DNA of 64,000 nt from Paramyrothecium sp. XJ0827 (Eukaryota; Ascomycota; Sordariomycetes; Hypocreales; Stachybotryaceae). Under the pieces are notes generated by a model. The model was not told the DNA's origin. It worked only from the letters and a program-made list of their open reading frames with translations, and made no database searches. The DNA is taken from contig JAJFPB010000004.1 of assembly GCA_020881915.1 (NCBI GenBank), positions 744,001-808,000 of the forward strand, in the 5' to 3' direction. Each line of letters opens with the position of its first letter. Position 1 is the stretch's first letter. The position numbers and the translations under genes were made by a program. Positions 35,406 through 46,107 of the stretch are shown here, in pieces.

Positions 35406-36106
35406 GCGAACCTTGTTTCTACTACAATAGGCTCTTTTGGCCTGACTTTTTTCGCTGCGACTCTGGCCCACACCAGCGCCGTCCTATCCGCCGAGCAAGT
35501 CATTATCGGAGCCGAGAGCGTCATCATGCCCCAAGATGATGAGGAAAGCATCCCTGGGCATAACAGCGCCGTTTATGCGCTGGTTCCCAAGGAAGAGCAG
35601 GTCTATCGTGTCGAGTATCTCGAGGTCGCTCCAACTCCTATTGAGACGTACTATCCGACCTAAGCCGATTATTTTGTGTCATAATTGAGACTGATACCGT
35701 TACAAGTGACCGGTTCCTCTTCATGTATCTTGTTGGATACTTACCCGAATCTAAGAAGGTCGAACTGAGGCTCCCCAACGGTGGTCTTGTCAAGGCCACT
35801 ATGATCGTCGCCACATCAGCGGTACTCCTGGATGGCACCATCGAGGAACGCAGGGCGACAACGTACCCACTCAAAACCATGCCTGGTGGACGCATGGCAC
35901 ACTTTGTCATCCGAGACGCCGATGGAGTGCAAGTTGACCACCTCCCCAGCAGTGGTGATAGTGCTGCTCTGCTTGACATGATGATCCCTGCTATCTTCAT
36001 GAAATCTGGCGAGTGGACCTTTGAGGTTGACGTCCGTGCTGGAGACGAGAAAAATACCTGCCTATTCGCTGCAAAGATGACGACATTCCTCAAGGGACGC
36101 AATTAG
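35406..36106 (+). CDS. Unknown secreted-type protein, 5' end unresolved
   Basis: The frame is open from just after a stop at 35403-35405. It includes a hydrophobic stretch reading GSFGLTFFAATLAHTSAV, then an acidic segment (MPQDDEES, ATG at 35526). It continues across a proposed 59 bp intron (35648-35706, GTACTA..AAG) into an exon ending at 36106 with PGGRMAHFVIRDADG and a Cys-containing tail. The hydrophobic stretch looks like a signal peptide, but no ATG precedes it: the codon where a start would fit, at 35427, is ATA. Either an upstream exon supplies the start, the ATG was lost, or translation starts at 35526 without a signal. The family is not recognised. It lies near two secreted enzymes. 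Confidence 0.5.
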
Positions 36107-37404
36107 TCTAGTCTTTGTACAGATATTATGTAGCACTTATTCGACTGGAGGGAAATGTGTTTATAGCTCTTCTCTACTACCAGAATCAAGTTATAATCAA
36201 ATAATAACCTCCTAATAGTACCCGCACGCTTACGAGTGAGTGGGAATCACAGCCATAGCATATGCCATGCAGTTGATCAACCCTGTCAACTGTGTTTGCC
36301 CTACGTAGGTCGCAGCGGCAACTGATTATCTTCGCCCAGAGTTGCCCACTTACGACAATGTTGCTGAAGAATATCCGTACACTGAGGGAGCAGTTATTGA
36401 CAGGAGAGGCACTGGCCTACGAGTCCCGATTGTCACACGCCGATTCCTGCGTGTGGCTAAGATCTGGGGAGCCGACACCATATACTAGATCAGGGTACAA
36501 GAACTCCGTGCATATTCAGTGCGTGATCAGCACTCTGTGCCATTGAGGTAGCTCTGCTTTGGTGTAAGGTCTCCGCTTGCCTGTAGTATACTCCTTCTGT
36601 ACAACCCAAAGTCACATGGTGCTTCGGCTGTGTGTAATTTGTCATTCAAGCAATAGGTTTGTCCATACAGATCCTGGAAAACCCTTTATTAGGCAATGAT
36701 TGCAAGATTTCCTCTATTGTTCACACACAAAATCAATGGCACACAGTGGCATACAGGCTTGCTTCGGCGATATGCCAACGACGTGCATCATTTTGGCCGA
36801 TAACAGTGTATGATCTACGGGTTACCTTCGGGTTTCATGTTAGCATGGGTTTGAATCCTTTGAGCACGGGCACAATACCGTTACTACCTTCCTTGCAACT
36901 TAAGTAGCAATGCATAAGAAGCTGTTCCAAATCACGTAAGAACGTAAGCTGAAATGGTCCAAAAGTCGCATTTTCCTCGTCTATCAAAATGGTACGACTG
37001 GTTTACCAGGCCAGGGGCCAGATCCGCCTACCGAATTGGTTCCATACATCGATTCAAGGTGAGACCCTGGTCCAAATGCGGAAACCTATGATTTTTTGAT
37101 CATATTTTCGCGTAGAAAACCAGCTACCTACTCAATGCGATGTTGAGGTAGCAGTGCTTGTGCAGGAGAGTGTATTAATCACAGGTATTGATAACGGAAA
37201 TGCCATTCGGTTTTTGCCAACAAAACAAGCCGCAATCAAATTGTAGCGTACTTTAGAAAGCATCATTATTCTGCTACACATTACTGCATTCCATGTTTCG
37301 TATCCACATTGGAGGTATCGTATCATTTAACTGAGAAATATGAGAAGCCAACGACGATAGGAAAAGTGTATCGCTGCCTGTTATCATATCTATTTGACCT
37401 AGCA
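36107..37404. other. Intergenic, 1.3 kb
   Basis: Downstream of the unknown secreted-type gene and of the 3' end of the alpha-oxoamine synthase gene (convergent). No gene supported. Confidence 0.5.
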
Positions 37405-39018
37405 TCAAGCCCTTGCAAAATCCTCCGACATTGTTAGCCGAGACTGTATTTCGTAGAGACTTTGAGTTGAGCTGGGTAGCTGATGGCACACAGTTCCATT
37501 GCCGATATCCAGCATCTCGCGGGCCCAGCCACAAATAACTGACACTAGCCTTGTAATCTGTTCTTCAGTATTGTGCGTGTGGAAAACGAGCCTGACACGA
37601 CTTTGACCCCTCGGCACAAGAGGGAAAGAAATGGGGTAAGCGTTAAAGTTGTGCTGCATCAAGTGGAATGAAAGATACAACTCGTGCTGTGGTTGCGTAC
37701 GCAGCGGTATGATGTGCGTCTGGAAGGGGCGTTGCTTCCAATCGTCCCTGAATGGAATGGAAAGAATGCCCTTTTCCACTGACTCGGGCCATATTTTGCT
37801 TGATGTCAGTTCAGTCAGAAACTGCACCACGTTGCGTTGGATTCTATCTTGGGCCTTGGCGTAGCAAAGTTGTGAGTATACGAATGCGAAAAGGTAGGGG
37901 TCAGGGCAGCACATACCTCTTGTGTTTCCCCGGTCATGAGGAGACGATATCCGGCTCGGATAGAAGCGACCATGGGAAACGAGGGAGCGCAAGTGTACGT
38001 CAATGATCGTGCATAGTTGAGCATGATGTTTCTCACAGTCAGGTTACTCAAAACAACACCTAACAGTCAGGGTAGTTAGCCAACCTGATTGGTGATTGTT
38101 CCCGTCATGTGAGAGAGAGGAAAGTTGATGCGATCACATACCTCCAACAGCCCCGACTGCTTTACTGGTGGCGTGGACTCGGATGGCAATCTCCTTCTCG
38201 AGACCCAACATCGATACTAGACCCCTGCCTTTGTCACCAACAATGCCAATGCTGTGGGCTTCATCAATGATGAACTGCGCGTTGCCAAGAGGATACTCCT
38301 CCTTTGCTACCTGGACCAGCTCCATGAGCAAGCATACATCCCCATCCATGCTGTAAAACGACTCAACACAGATCAGGATGGATTTTGTGCCTGCCTCAAA
38401 GGCTGGAGATTCCGCCTTCAACTGAACGAGGACTCGGCGGAAATCTTCCGGGTCATTGTGTCGGAAAGGCTTCTTGTAGTCTGCCAAGCTGAGGCGAAAT
38501 CCTTCGTGGCTACTTGCATGAACAAGCTTATCATAAACGATAGCGTCTCCTGGCTGCGGGACACTAGACAGAACACCGAGGTTGGCGCAGTACGTTGACT
38601 GCGTGATGAACGCGACCTCGGCAGAGTGGAACTTGGCTATTTCCTGCTCTACCTGGTTGATGTAGGTGTAGTTGCCGTACTGGAGGCGCCCTCCCGAGGC
38701 ACCCAGCTCAAAGCCGGGGTTGGCCGCAAGCTCCTCGAGGAAAGCCTCCCGGATGCGGCCCGAGCGTGTGAGCGACAGGAAGTCTGCGCTTGTAAAGTCG
38801 CCGACTTCGTCACCCCAGCGAGGCTTCAAGGCAAACAGATACCGAGACTGGCGGCGAGTGTCTAGCACTTGCTCGAGGTTGCGGTAGAAGGCAGGCTCAT
38901 TTGTCATGGTAGATGACCTGAGACGGTGATCCTCGCAAAACTGCTCCGCAATGCGGTGGAAATAAGTGCTCTCAAGCGCTGGCTCAGCGCCGAGCTCTGG
39001 TTGCGTAGCGTCCAACAT
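37405..39018 (-). CDS. Alpha-oxoamine synthase (PLP-dependent, BioF/ALAS/serine palmitoyltransferase type)
   Basis: Three exons: 39018-38142, 38059-37917 and 37854-37405; introns of 82 and 62 bp keep phase; 489 aa. It belongs to fold-type I class II aminotransferases: glycine-rich FELGASGGRLQYGN, IIDEAHSIGIVG with the PLP-contacting Asp (~252) and His (~255), and the Schiff-base lysine in HATSKAVGAVGG (~286). Alpha-oxoamine synthases condense an acyl-CoA with an amino acid, losing CO2. There is no mitochondrial leader as in 5-aminolevulinate synthase and no membrane segment as in serine palmitoyltransferase. It is therefore either a KAPA-synthase-like enzyme of biotin synthesis or a specialised-metabolism member. 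Its neighbours (P450, MFS, acyl-CoA thioesterase) favour the latter. Confidence 0.88.
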
Positions 39019-39467
39019 GGTGCAAGTTAAGTTGTCTTTACTAGTACTAGAGTGTGCCCATCATAACGCCGATTCACGGGTGATGCCATCTGGATATAAG
39101 TAGGTAGACCCATATTGATAGATATCACTAACATCCGGTGCCTTTCCGCCGAGGGTGGCCGCTGCTACACCGTGTACAATCATTGCGCCATACGGTAAAA
39201 TACCCCAAAAATACAAAGTCCTTTGGGTCCCACCCACCCTTTCATAGATCCCGGCTCCTTTCTCACCACCATCCCCATTTGCGATGGTACCTACGTGCAG
39301 TGCAACCCAGCCCTGTAAAGACGGGATCCATTGATGAAACAGTGAAATCGGAGCCAGCCACGCGGGCAGAGTATATCTGGTCATGCCCGAAAAAACATGG
39401 CTTCAGTACGGCCTCTGCCCGTCTTGACACGCACTCACCTGTCGTCAATCCCCCATTTGCTTCAAAG
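39019..39467. promoter_or_regulatory. Divergent promoter region, oxoamine synthase / rhodopsin-like gene
   Basis: The 449 bp spacer between start codons of two divergently transcribed genes must contain both promoters. An open frame on the minus strand (39061-39384) has no ATG-linked homology and is probably incidental. Confidence 0.45.
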
Positions 39468-40918
39468 ATGTCAACAATATCGTTCGATGACCTCGACAAG
39501 ATCCTGGCGGCGATGTCGCCAGAGGAGCAGCAGAAGCTCCTCAACGGCGCAGCCATGCATACCCCGAAGGGTATGGAGGCAGATCTCGACAACCCGCAGA
39601 ACTTGAACGTCTTGACCCAGGCTGTGGGCAGCATCTGTATCATTCTCTGCACGGCAGCAATTGCGCTGCGAATGTATTCTCGAGTTTACTTGCAGCGGAA
39701 ACTTCTTATCGAGGACTGTAAGAGAAATTCCCTCAGCCATTGTCAATTCAATGGCTAGTGCTGCACTCACGGCTCACACATCTCTAGATCTTGGTCTTTG
39801 CGGATTTGTATGCTGCAAATGGAACTCCTCCTGTCATTCTGAACCTACTGACATAAGTTTTGCAATAGATCTTGGTCGTAGGCTATGGGGCTGTCGGGAT
39901 TGGGTTGACCAGGAGCGCGGGCGTCTTCGTGCACATGTGGGAGATACGTGTCAAAGACTTATCAACGGTCTACTACGTGAGTGAAGGCGCCGAGATAAAA
40001 AGTGTTCAGCTAACTAACGAGCCCAATCTTAGGTCGTCAATACGTGCTCCAGCATATATGCTGCGGGCATGATGTGCTTAAAGAGCGCCATCCTGATTGA
40101 ATGGCTTCGGACGTTCTCACCGCCGGGAGCGCGTGGACTCTTCTTCGTAAGTTCCCAAGGATCGAACGCACAATGCTCTATTGGCATGACATGTCTAACT
40201 AGCTGTGGTGCAGTGGTGCTGTCATGCCTTGCTCTGGATCAATATCGTGTTCTATTGCGCCGCGTTGATTGTCGGAAATCTCACTTGCACACCTTATCGA
40301 CGCATCTGGGACAAGGCAATTCCTGGAAAGTGCATGGATCGGAGAAACCTGGACCTCTCGAACGCGGTCCTCAACCTTGTCTCCCACGTGCTCATTCTGA
40401 TTCTCCCCCAGAGCGTGATCTGGAAGCTCAACATGAGTCGGGGGGCCAAGGTTGGCATCTCGGTCATCTTCGCCATTGGTCTTTTGTGAGTCAATTGAAC
40501 ACTGCCCCAACGTCACCCGCGCCAGTGTCACCTAACATGGGCTTGTAGCGCTTGTATCTCGGCAGCTTTTCGCTTGAACGCGACAATCCGTTATCTCCTC
40601 AGCGACGACACCACATTCTACGTCTGCGGGATGGCCCTCTGGTGTTATGCCGAGTTGACCTTGGTTCTGCTGGTGCTGTGCGTGCCTACCATCCCCAAGA
40701 TCTTTAAAGACACCATCGTTTTCATGCGGATCAGAAGCACTTTGCTGTCCTGGTCATTCCGCCTCAGCAAGGGGTCGAAGAACGATGAAACGAAAGACTT
40801 TGCGGGTTCTCGGCACCCGTTGCCTGTCTACCAGGAGATTAACGAAAGCGCCGTGCCACTCAAGAATATCGAGTCGAAGTCGGGCGTTTCAGTGAGCCAG
40901 CCAAGATCATTCCAGTAG
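39468..40918 (+). CDS. Fungal rhodopsin-like 7TM membrane protein (SAT4/PF20684 type)
   Basis: Six exons: 39468-39717, 39788-39807, 39869-39976, 40033-40146, 40214-40485 and 40549-40918; phase works only when the 20-base second exon is included; 377 aa. An acidic N-terminus precedes seven hydrophobic segments, starting with AVGSICIILCTAAIALR and including IGLTRSAGVFVHMW and CISAAFRLNATIRY. This fits the 'Rhodopsin domain-containing' integral membrane family abundant in Pezizomycotina. The function is mostly unknown, and the family is not a proven light sensor. The cytosolic tail is Ser/Lys-rich. It sits divergent to the oxoamine synthase and 0.9 kb before the P450. Confidence 0.82.
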
Positions 40919-41808
40919 ATTTAGCATCAAAGCATTGAATTCGAGCCATCTCTGTAGCATATAGATTGAACGAAAGGGGAATTACCACCAAGATGAAGCA
41001 ATCCCACCCGCACTCTCATCCATCTGTTTTCCCTCAATGAACCAGCATTGTCCCTCCCTGTGGATTGCCCAGTGTCAGTGCATATGGGGGTGGGGTCGTG
41101 TAGGTGGGCGGAAGCTTGGAGAGCGGAATGTGGACGGGGCGGAGCGATAGCCCAATGCCTTCCCCTCCAGTGTGAGTGCCGGGAAGATGTGCATGCCAGG
41201 GGCGTTGGGTGGTATTTCCTGATGAGAGCCAAGGCATATGCAAGGAGGCGGGTCGACAAGTGCGACGTTCCAGGGCATCGACAGTGGCCATGCCCATCTA
41301 TCTTTGGTGCACGTTCGGTCTGTTTCCGCAGCGATGTGCCCTGAGCTTCGCTTGGGATTGGCTGGTTAGTTGATGCTCCTGTCCTGTCCTCGCTAGCGAC
41401 CTGCGCGTGTGCCAGTATTACCAAGCGAACAATGGCGAAAGCCATGTTGGATATGACAAGGGTTGGAACTTAGGTACTTCGTACAGAGTTAGTCTTGACC
41501 CAAATCCTTCGAGGAGGATTCAGCTTTGCCAACATCTGGCCAACATCTGGCCGTACCCTCCCCGGGTGCAACAGTAGCACTACACTGTGTGATTCTGTCC
41601 CACTCATACATTATTGGCCAGCGCACCGCCGATCATCGTGAGGCCGGCCGTTCCCTTCTCTTACATTGTCCGCTCTCTAATCGCGACGTCGGCCTCTGTT
41701 GTGCGCATTTCTGACGAAAGACGGAGTGTAGGGTTCCAACGGGCACCTTTGACTGGTTCATTCTCTTGATCCGACACGGTCATTTGCGCATAAGGCAAGC
41801 TTGCTAAC
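40919..41808. other. Intergenic, P450 promoter
   Basis: About 890 bp. Includes a short tandem duplication at 41528-41552 (two 11-base units GCCAACATCTG). No gene supported. Confidence 0.5.
41528..41552. repeat. Two tandem copies of an 11-base unit in the P450 upstream region
   Basis: GCCAACATCTG occurs twice in a row followed by a third partial unit, about 260 bp before the P450 start codon. Confidence 0.9.
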
Positions 41809-43532
41809 ATGGCCAGCTCAACCTCACTGTTGCAGTATTTCCTTCAGCTGGCGTTATACATTCCCGGTATTCTCCTTACAGCAGTAGGTTCTTTGGAAGT
41901 TACTGCCTCTGAGTACTTGCTTACCTGTCAAGTAGTTCTGTGTTGTTAGTGGTTATCATGTTTTCCTGAATCCGCTGAGAAAATACCCTGGGCCATTCTT
42001 GGCTAAACTAACAGATGCTTACGCTGGATGGTACGCCATTCGGATGGACATCCACCTCAAAACTCGCCATGACCAGTTGAAATACGGTATGACATGTGTA
42101 TTTTCGTGTAAAAACACCATGAAGTCTGACTATAGACGTAGGCCCGGTTGTTCGTTATGGCCCAAACAGGCTTGTCTTTAGCACTGTGAAGGCTGCCAAA
42201 GGTACCGGCTCCCCTCGGTCCTGGGACCAAGTACAATGATAAGCGCTAACATGGCAAGATATCTATCTCAATGAAAGGGTCTCTAAATCATTTGCCTACA
42301 AGTACACGGCGGCGACGCCTGGCGTATTTGGAGTTTTCAACGTGATTGATAAGAAGACGCATGCCTTCAAGCGCAAAGTGGTGGGAAAGGCTCTCACGCA
42401 TCGGTCGATGAAGATCTTCGAGCCAGCCATGGATGAACAGATTGACATATTCATTGAAGGACTGGCTTCCTCTGCTCGCGACTCGACCGCTGTCAACATG
42501 ACAACAGTTTTGAAACGACTCACATTTGACATCATTGCGCTGATAGCATTTGGCCGTCCTCTCAAGACGCAGACCGAGTCTACCTACCGGTCTCTGATCG
42601 AGGCCCAAACTGCTGGCAACCACCGCAGCAACATATTTGTGCAGTTTCCTTTGCTGTACAAGACCAAAATCTTCTCATTTCTCGAACTTTTTGCCGCCGA
42701 TCAGGTCATGGCATACTATGGAGCTATTGAGTCCATGATTGCCGCTCGTGTGGCCGAAGACAAGCATGTGCGGCACGATTTGTACTCCATCATCGTTGAT
42801 CAGCTGAACCCTGATGGGGATTATCTCAAAGATAGCGAGATATGGGCCGAAGCGGCATTCCTCTTCCCCGCTGGAGCCGATACTTTAGCAGCTACGCTCT
42901 CTGCAGTCTTCTTCTACCTATCCCGAAACCCTCCTGTTCATAAAAAGCTTGCAGATGAACTTCGATCTGCATTCGACACTGAACAGGAAGTGGAGAATGG
43001 GCCTAAACTTTCTGCCTGCCAATATCTTCGAGCTACCATTGACGAAACGTTACGCATTTCGCCGCCTGCGCCGGGCACATTATGGCGGGAGCTCGGCCCC
43101 GAGACGTCGTCGGAGCCCTTCATCGTTGACGGACATGTCGTCCCTCCTGGAGTTCAAATTGGTGTCAACACTTATGCATTACTTCACAATGACGAGTTCT
43201 TCACCGATCCATACGAGTTCCGGCCGGAACGCTGGCTCGATACTGAAACCGACCCGGCGCAGTTGAGCCTGATGCACGAAGCCTTCCAGCCCTTCTCCAT
43301 GGGAGCACGCGCCTGCGCAGGGAAAGCCATGGCGTATGCCGAGGCCAGTGTCGTCCTAGCCCGCACCATTCTGCGTTTCGACTTTGAAGTCGCACCCGGA
43401 AGCCTGGGTCAGGTAGGCGAAGGAAAAGTTGGTCTTGGGGAGGGTCGGGAGAGGAGCGGAGAGTTTCAGCTATACGATGCTGCCTCTGCGACGCATGACG
43501 GCCCAAACTTGATTTTTCACGAGCGGAAATGA
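41809..43532 (+). CDS. Cytochrome P450 monooxygenase
   Basis: Four exons: 41809-41883, 41936-42086, 42136-42201 and 42259-43532; introns 49-57 bp, phases consistent; 521 aa. An N-terminal hydrophobic anchor (about residues 6-35) is followed by the proline-rich hinge NPLRKYPGPF. The I-helix oxygen-binding motif is AGADTL, the K-helix ExxR is DETLRI, then FRPERW. The haem loop FSMGARACAGK carries the thiolate cysteine near residue 450. All catalytic landmarks are present, so it should be an active ER-bound class II P450 needing a P450 reductase. The family resembles fungal tailoring P450s; the substrate is unknown. It is flanked by MFS, thioesterase and oxoamine synthase genes. Confidence 0.94.
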
Positions 43533-43781
43533 ATAGAACCCCTAAAGCGAGGATGAAACCAAGTGCCCACCGTTGGGTTCAGTACTGTACTTACTACGCG
43601 ACAACTGGGAGCGGTTGGCATCTCCCAATCCAGGAGAGAAGAGAGAGCTTCGAGCCTAGGTAGTGGCAGTCAAACCCAATGCCTTCAGAACTAGGTTTTT
43701 GTACAAAAATGTTCTTTGATTTAATCTAATGCATAGCTGTGCCACCGATGAAGTTGCTTGCATTCTGAAGGCTAACCAGTC

Positions 43782-45569
43782 TCAGGACGGAGCTTCAAAA
43801 CCCTGCCTTCCAACCTCCTCTCTTTCCAACGTCAACTCCTTTATTAGTAACGATAAAAGTAGCCCAACTCCCGAAAGACTCGTCAAAAAGATCCAGATTG
43901 CCCGGAATGGCAGCCGGTATGCTTCGATAAGGCGGTCGGTGAAGTCTTGCGGTGTTTGTGCCGTGATGTGCCTCAGCTCGTGGATGAGGTTTATTGCTTG
44001 GCTGGGGTCGCCAAAGACTTGCGCGGTGTCTGGCAAAGGTCCAAGTGCAGAGATAGCATCTTGAAAACAGCCATTGAAGATTGTGGAGCTAACGGAGAGA
44101 CCCATCAACGCGCCAAATATTCGAACCACAATGAGAGTTCCGACTGCGAGTCCTGTGCTGTCGACGTCTTCAACGCTTGCCTGCATAGGAATCTGACCAC
44201 CAGTGAAGATCGTGCCGATGCCGACGCCCAATAAGCATTGGAAGGCATAGACCATGGCCCGAGAGCTGTCTCTATCCACAATGCACCATAGCCCTAAGGA
44301 CAAGGTAGTCACTACCCAGCCGAACAGGAGAAGTAGACGATACCGTCTTGTAATTTCAATAACGATCGGAGAGATGAAGCTGAATGCAACCGTCAGGCAA
44401 CAGATGGGAAGGGTTGATATGGCCGCTTGCAGAGGTGCTTGCAAGAAGACCGCCTCGAAAAATAGAGGTATGTAGAGAAGCATGGTGTACATGATCGCCC
44501 CATGTACGAAGCCACTCGCAAGAGATGCAGTGGCTGTGATATTGGACAGGATCCGAAATGGCAGTACTGGCTCAGAGGGAATCTTCTGTTCAAACACAAT
44601 AAAACCAATGAGAGTAGCCAAACCAATAACCAAAGGAACAATAGTTCTCCAGGAAGACCAAGGATACAGCACGCCTGCCCAGCTAAGTGGCAAAGCCAAG
44701 GCAGTGGCGGCAACGAGGAACATTGAGATGCCGATCCAGTCCACCCTCCGTACTTTGCTGGTCCAGGTCGATGGAATGGCGCGTAAGTGAAGGAAGAAGA
44801 CGAATATCACGCAACCAACTCCCATGACGGGTAAGTTGATCCATCCAATCCATTGCCAATCGACAAATTCGCTGAAGAGGGCCCCGATGATAGGCCCCAG
44901 AATTGTTCCCGTAGCCATCGCGACAGCCAGCAGACCGAGATAGAGCGGCCGCTCCTTCAGCGTTGTCATGTCTGCGAGAATGATATCCTGGAGAACATAA
45001 AGTCCCCCGCCACCAAGTCCCTGGATCAGGCGTCCGGCGATAAGCGTAGTCATTGTTTTTGCACACGCAAAGACAATGGCGCCGATAATGAAGAGCACAC
45101 TCGAGGCGTAGAGTGGCAGTTTCCGCCCCAGGACATCGGAAAGACTAACATATACCGGCTGAGTGATGGCAACACCGAGGATGAAGGATATATTGGCCCA
45201 GAATGACTCAAGCGTAGATCCACCGAGATCGCTTGAAATAGCCTACAATGGTTTGCATTTGTGTTAGACTTTGTCGGCGTAAATACCACAAAATAAATTT
45301 GTGCAGAAGAGTGCTTGAATGGACGAATGAGGTACATTTGTAGACAGAGTGAAGGGAAAGAAAAGAAGGAATGTGGTGCTTACAGGAAGTGCTATCGCAA
45401 GAGAAGTTGCATCCCATGAGGTGATCAAGGCCACCAAGCCCAAGCCAACAAGCGACAAGTAAAACGATGTTGGTTTGGCAGAGCGTGACGGCAAGTCTGG
45501 AGAGGCCGTCGTGGCCGCCTCCAATGTCTGCGGCGACTTCTCGATTGACACGTCTTTGCTGCCTCCCAT
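43782..45569 (-). CDS. MFS drug/metabolite exporter, 14-TM (DHA2) type
   Basis: Two exons: 45569-45384 and 45242-43782; the 141 bp intron opens GTAAGC and ends TAG; 548 aa. A hydrophilic N-terminus (MGGSKDVSIEK) precedes about 14 hydrophobic segments. The loop 2-3 motif is SLSDVLGRKLPLY (motif A type), GRLIQGLGGGGLY follows in helix 4, and GTILGPIIGALFSE in helix 5 is the antiporter motif C pattern. This matches proton-driven DHA2 exporters such as fungal toxin and drug efflux pumps at the plasma membrane. It converges with the P450 gene (250 bp between stops) and diverges from the thioesterase gene, a layout frequent in metabolite clusters. Confidence 0.92.
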
Positions 45570-46107
45570 TGTCTTTGTTGATAGAATCGACTTGCACAGA
45601 TCTAGATGTCTCAACGCTCAAGTCTTGAGCAGGGCGACGCCTTCACACAAGGGAACCCGCGGGGCAAGCACATTTGTCCAAACTCCTCTATCATTGCAAT
45701 GCTGGTCTGAAATGGCTGGCTCTTGGGGGAGACGCCGCCCCTCGATCCAGCGTCGCATTGGTGAAAGGCCCGGATGAGATGGAGGCGAGACTCAAAGTCC
45801 CTGACCCAGTGCGAATACACTGGGCTGCAATGCAACGCAACATCTTGTCACAGTCCCGAATGGGATGGTAGTCTCTGGCTTCTCGTTTTGGGCAAGCCAA
45901 AGTCCTAATGCACCAATAGTGGACCGCAGCGCATGTGACGCGTCAGGGTTGCACGCATGGATTCGAATCCATGCTCTCCATGTCCTACGGCCTGCTCAAG
46001 TTAATCAACTCCACGCAGCTTTTGCACTGTTAAGGGAGGCTTCAGCACTCCCTGCATTTCACCACAGCGGCCTCGTCGTATGCCTAGGCTGGACACAGTT
46101 AGACGCC
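45570..46107. promoter_or_regulatory. Divergent promoter between MFS exporter and thioesterase
   Basis: 538 bp between the two start codons. Contains a perfect 20-base palindrome (listed separately) about 135 bp before the thioesterase ATG. No gene is supported within it. Confidence 0.5.
45955..45974. promoter_or_regulatory. Perfect 20-bp palindrome centred on TTCGAA
   Basis: GCATGGATTCGAATCCATGC reads identically on both strands. It sits in the bidirectional promoter of the exporter and thioesterase genes, as expected for a dimeric regulator site or a chance inverted repeat. A tRNA T-arm was considered and rejected. Confidence 0.4.

Noticed and set aside
39061..39384. 107-codon minus-strand frame between the oxoamine synthase and rhodopsin-like genes
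   Set aside because: Some hydrophobic residues but no family match; it occupies the shared promoter.
45940..45985. tRNA T-arm-like sequence (GGATTCGAATCC)
   Set aside because: No matching acceptor, D or anticodon stems are found at proper spacing on either strand; the match comes from a perfect palindrome.
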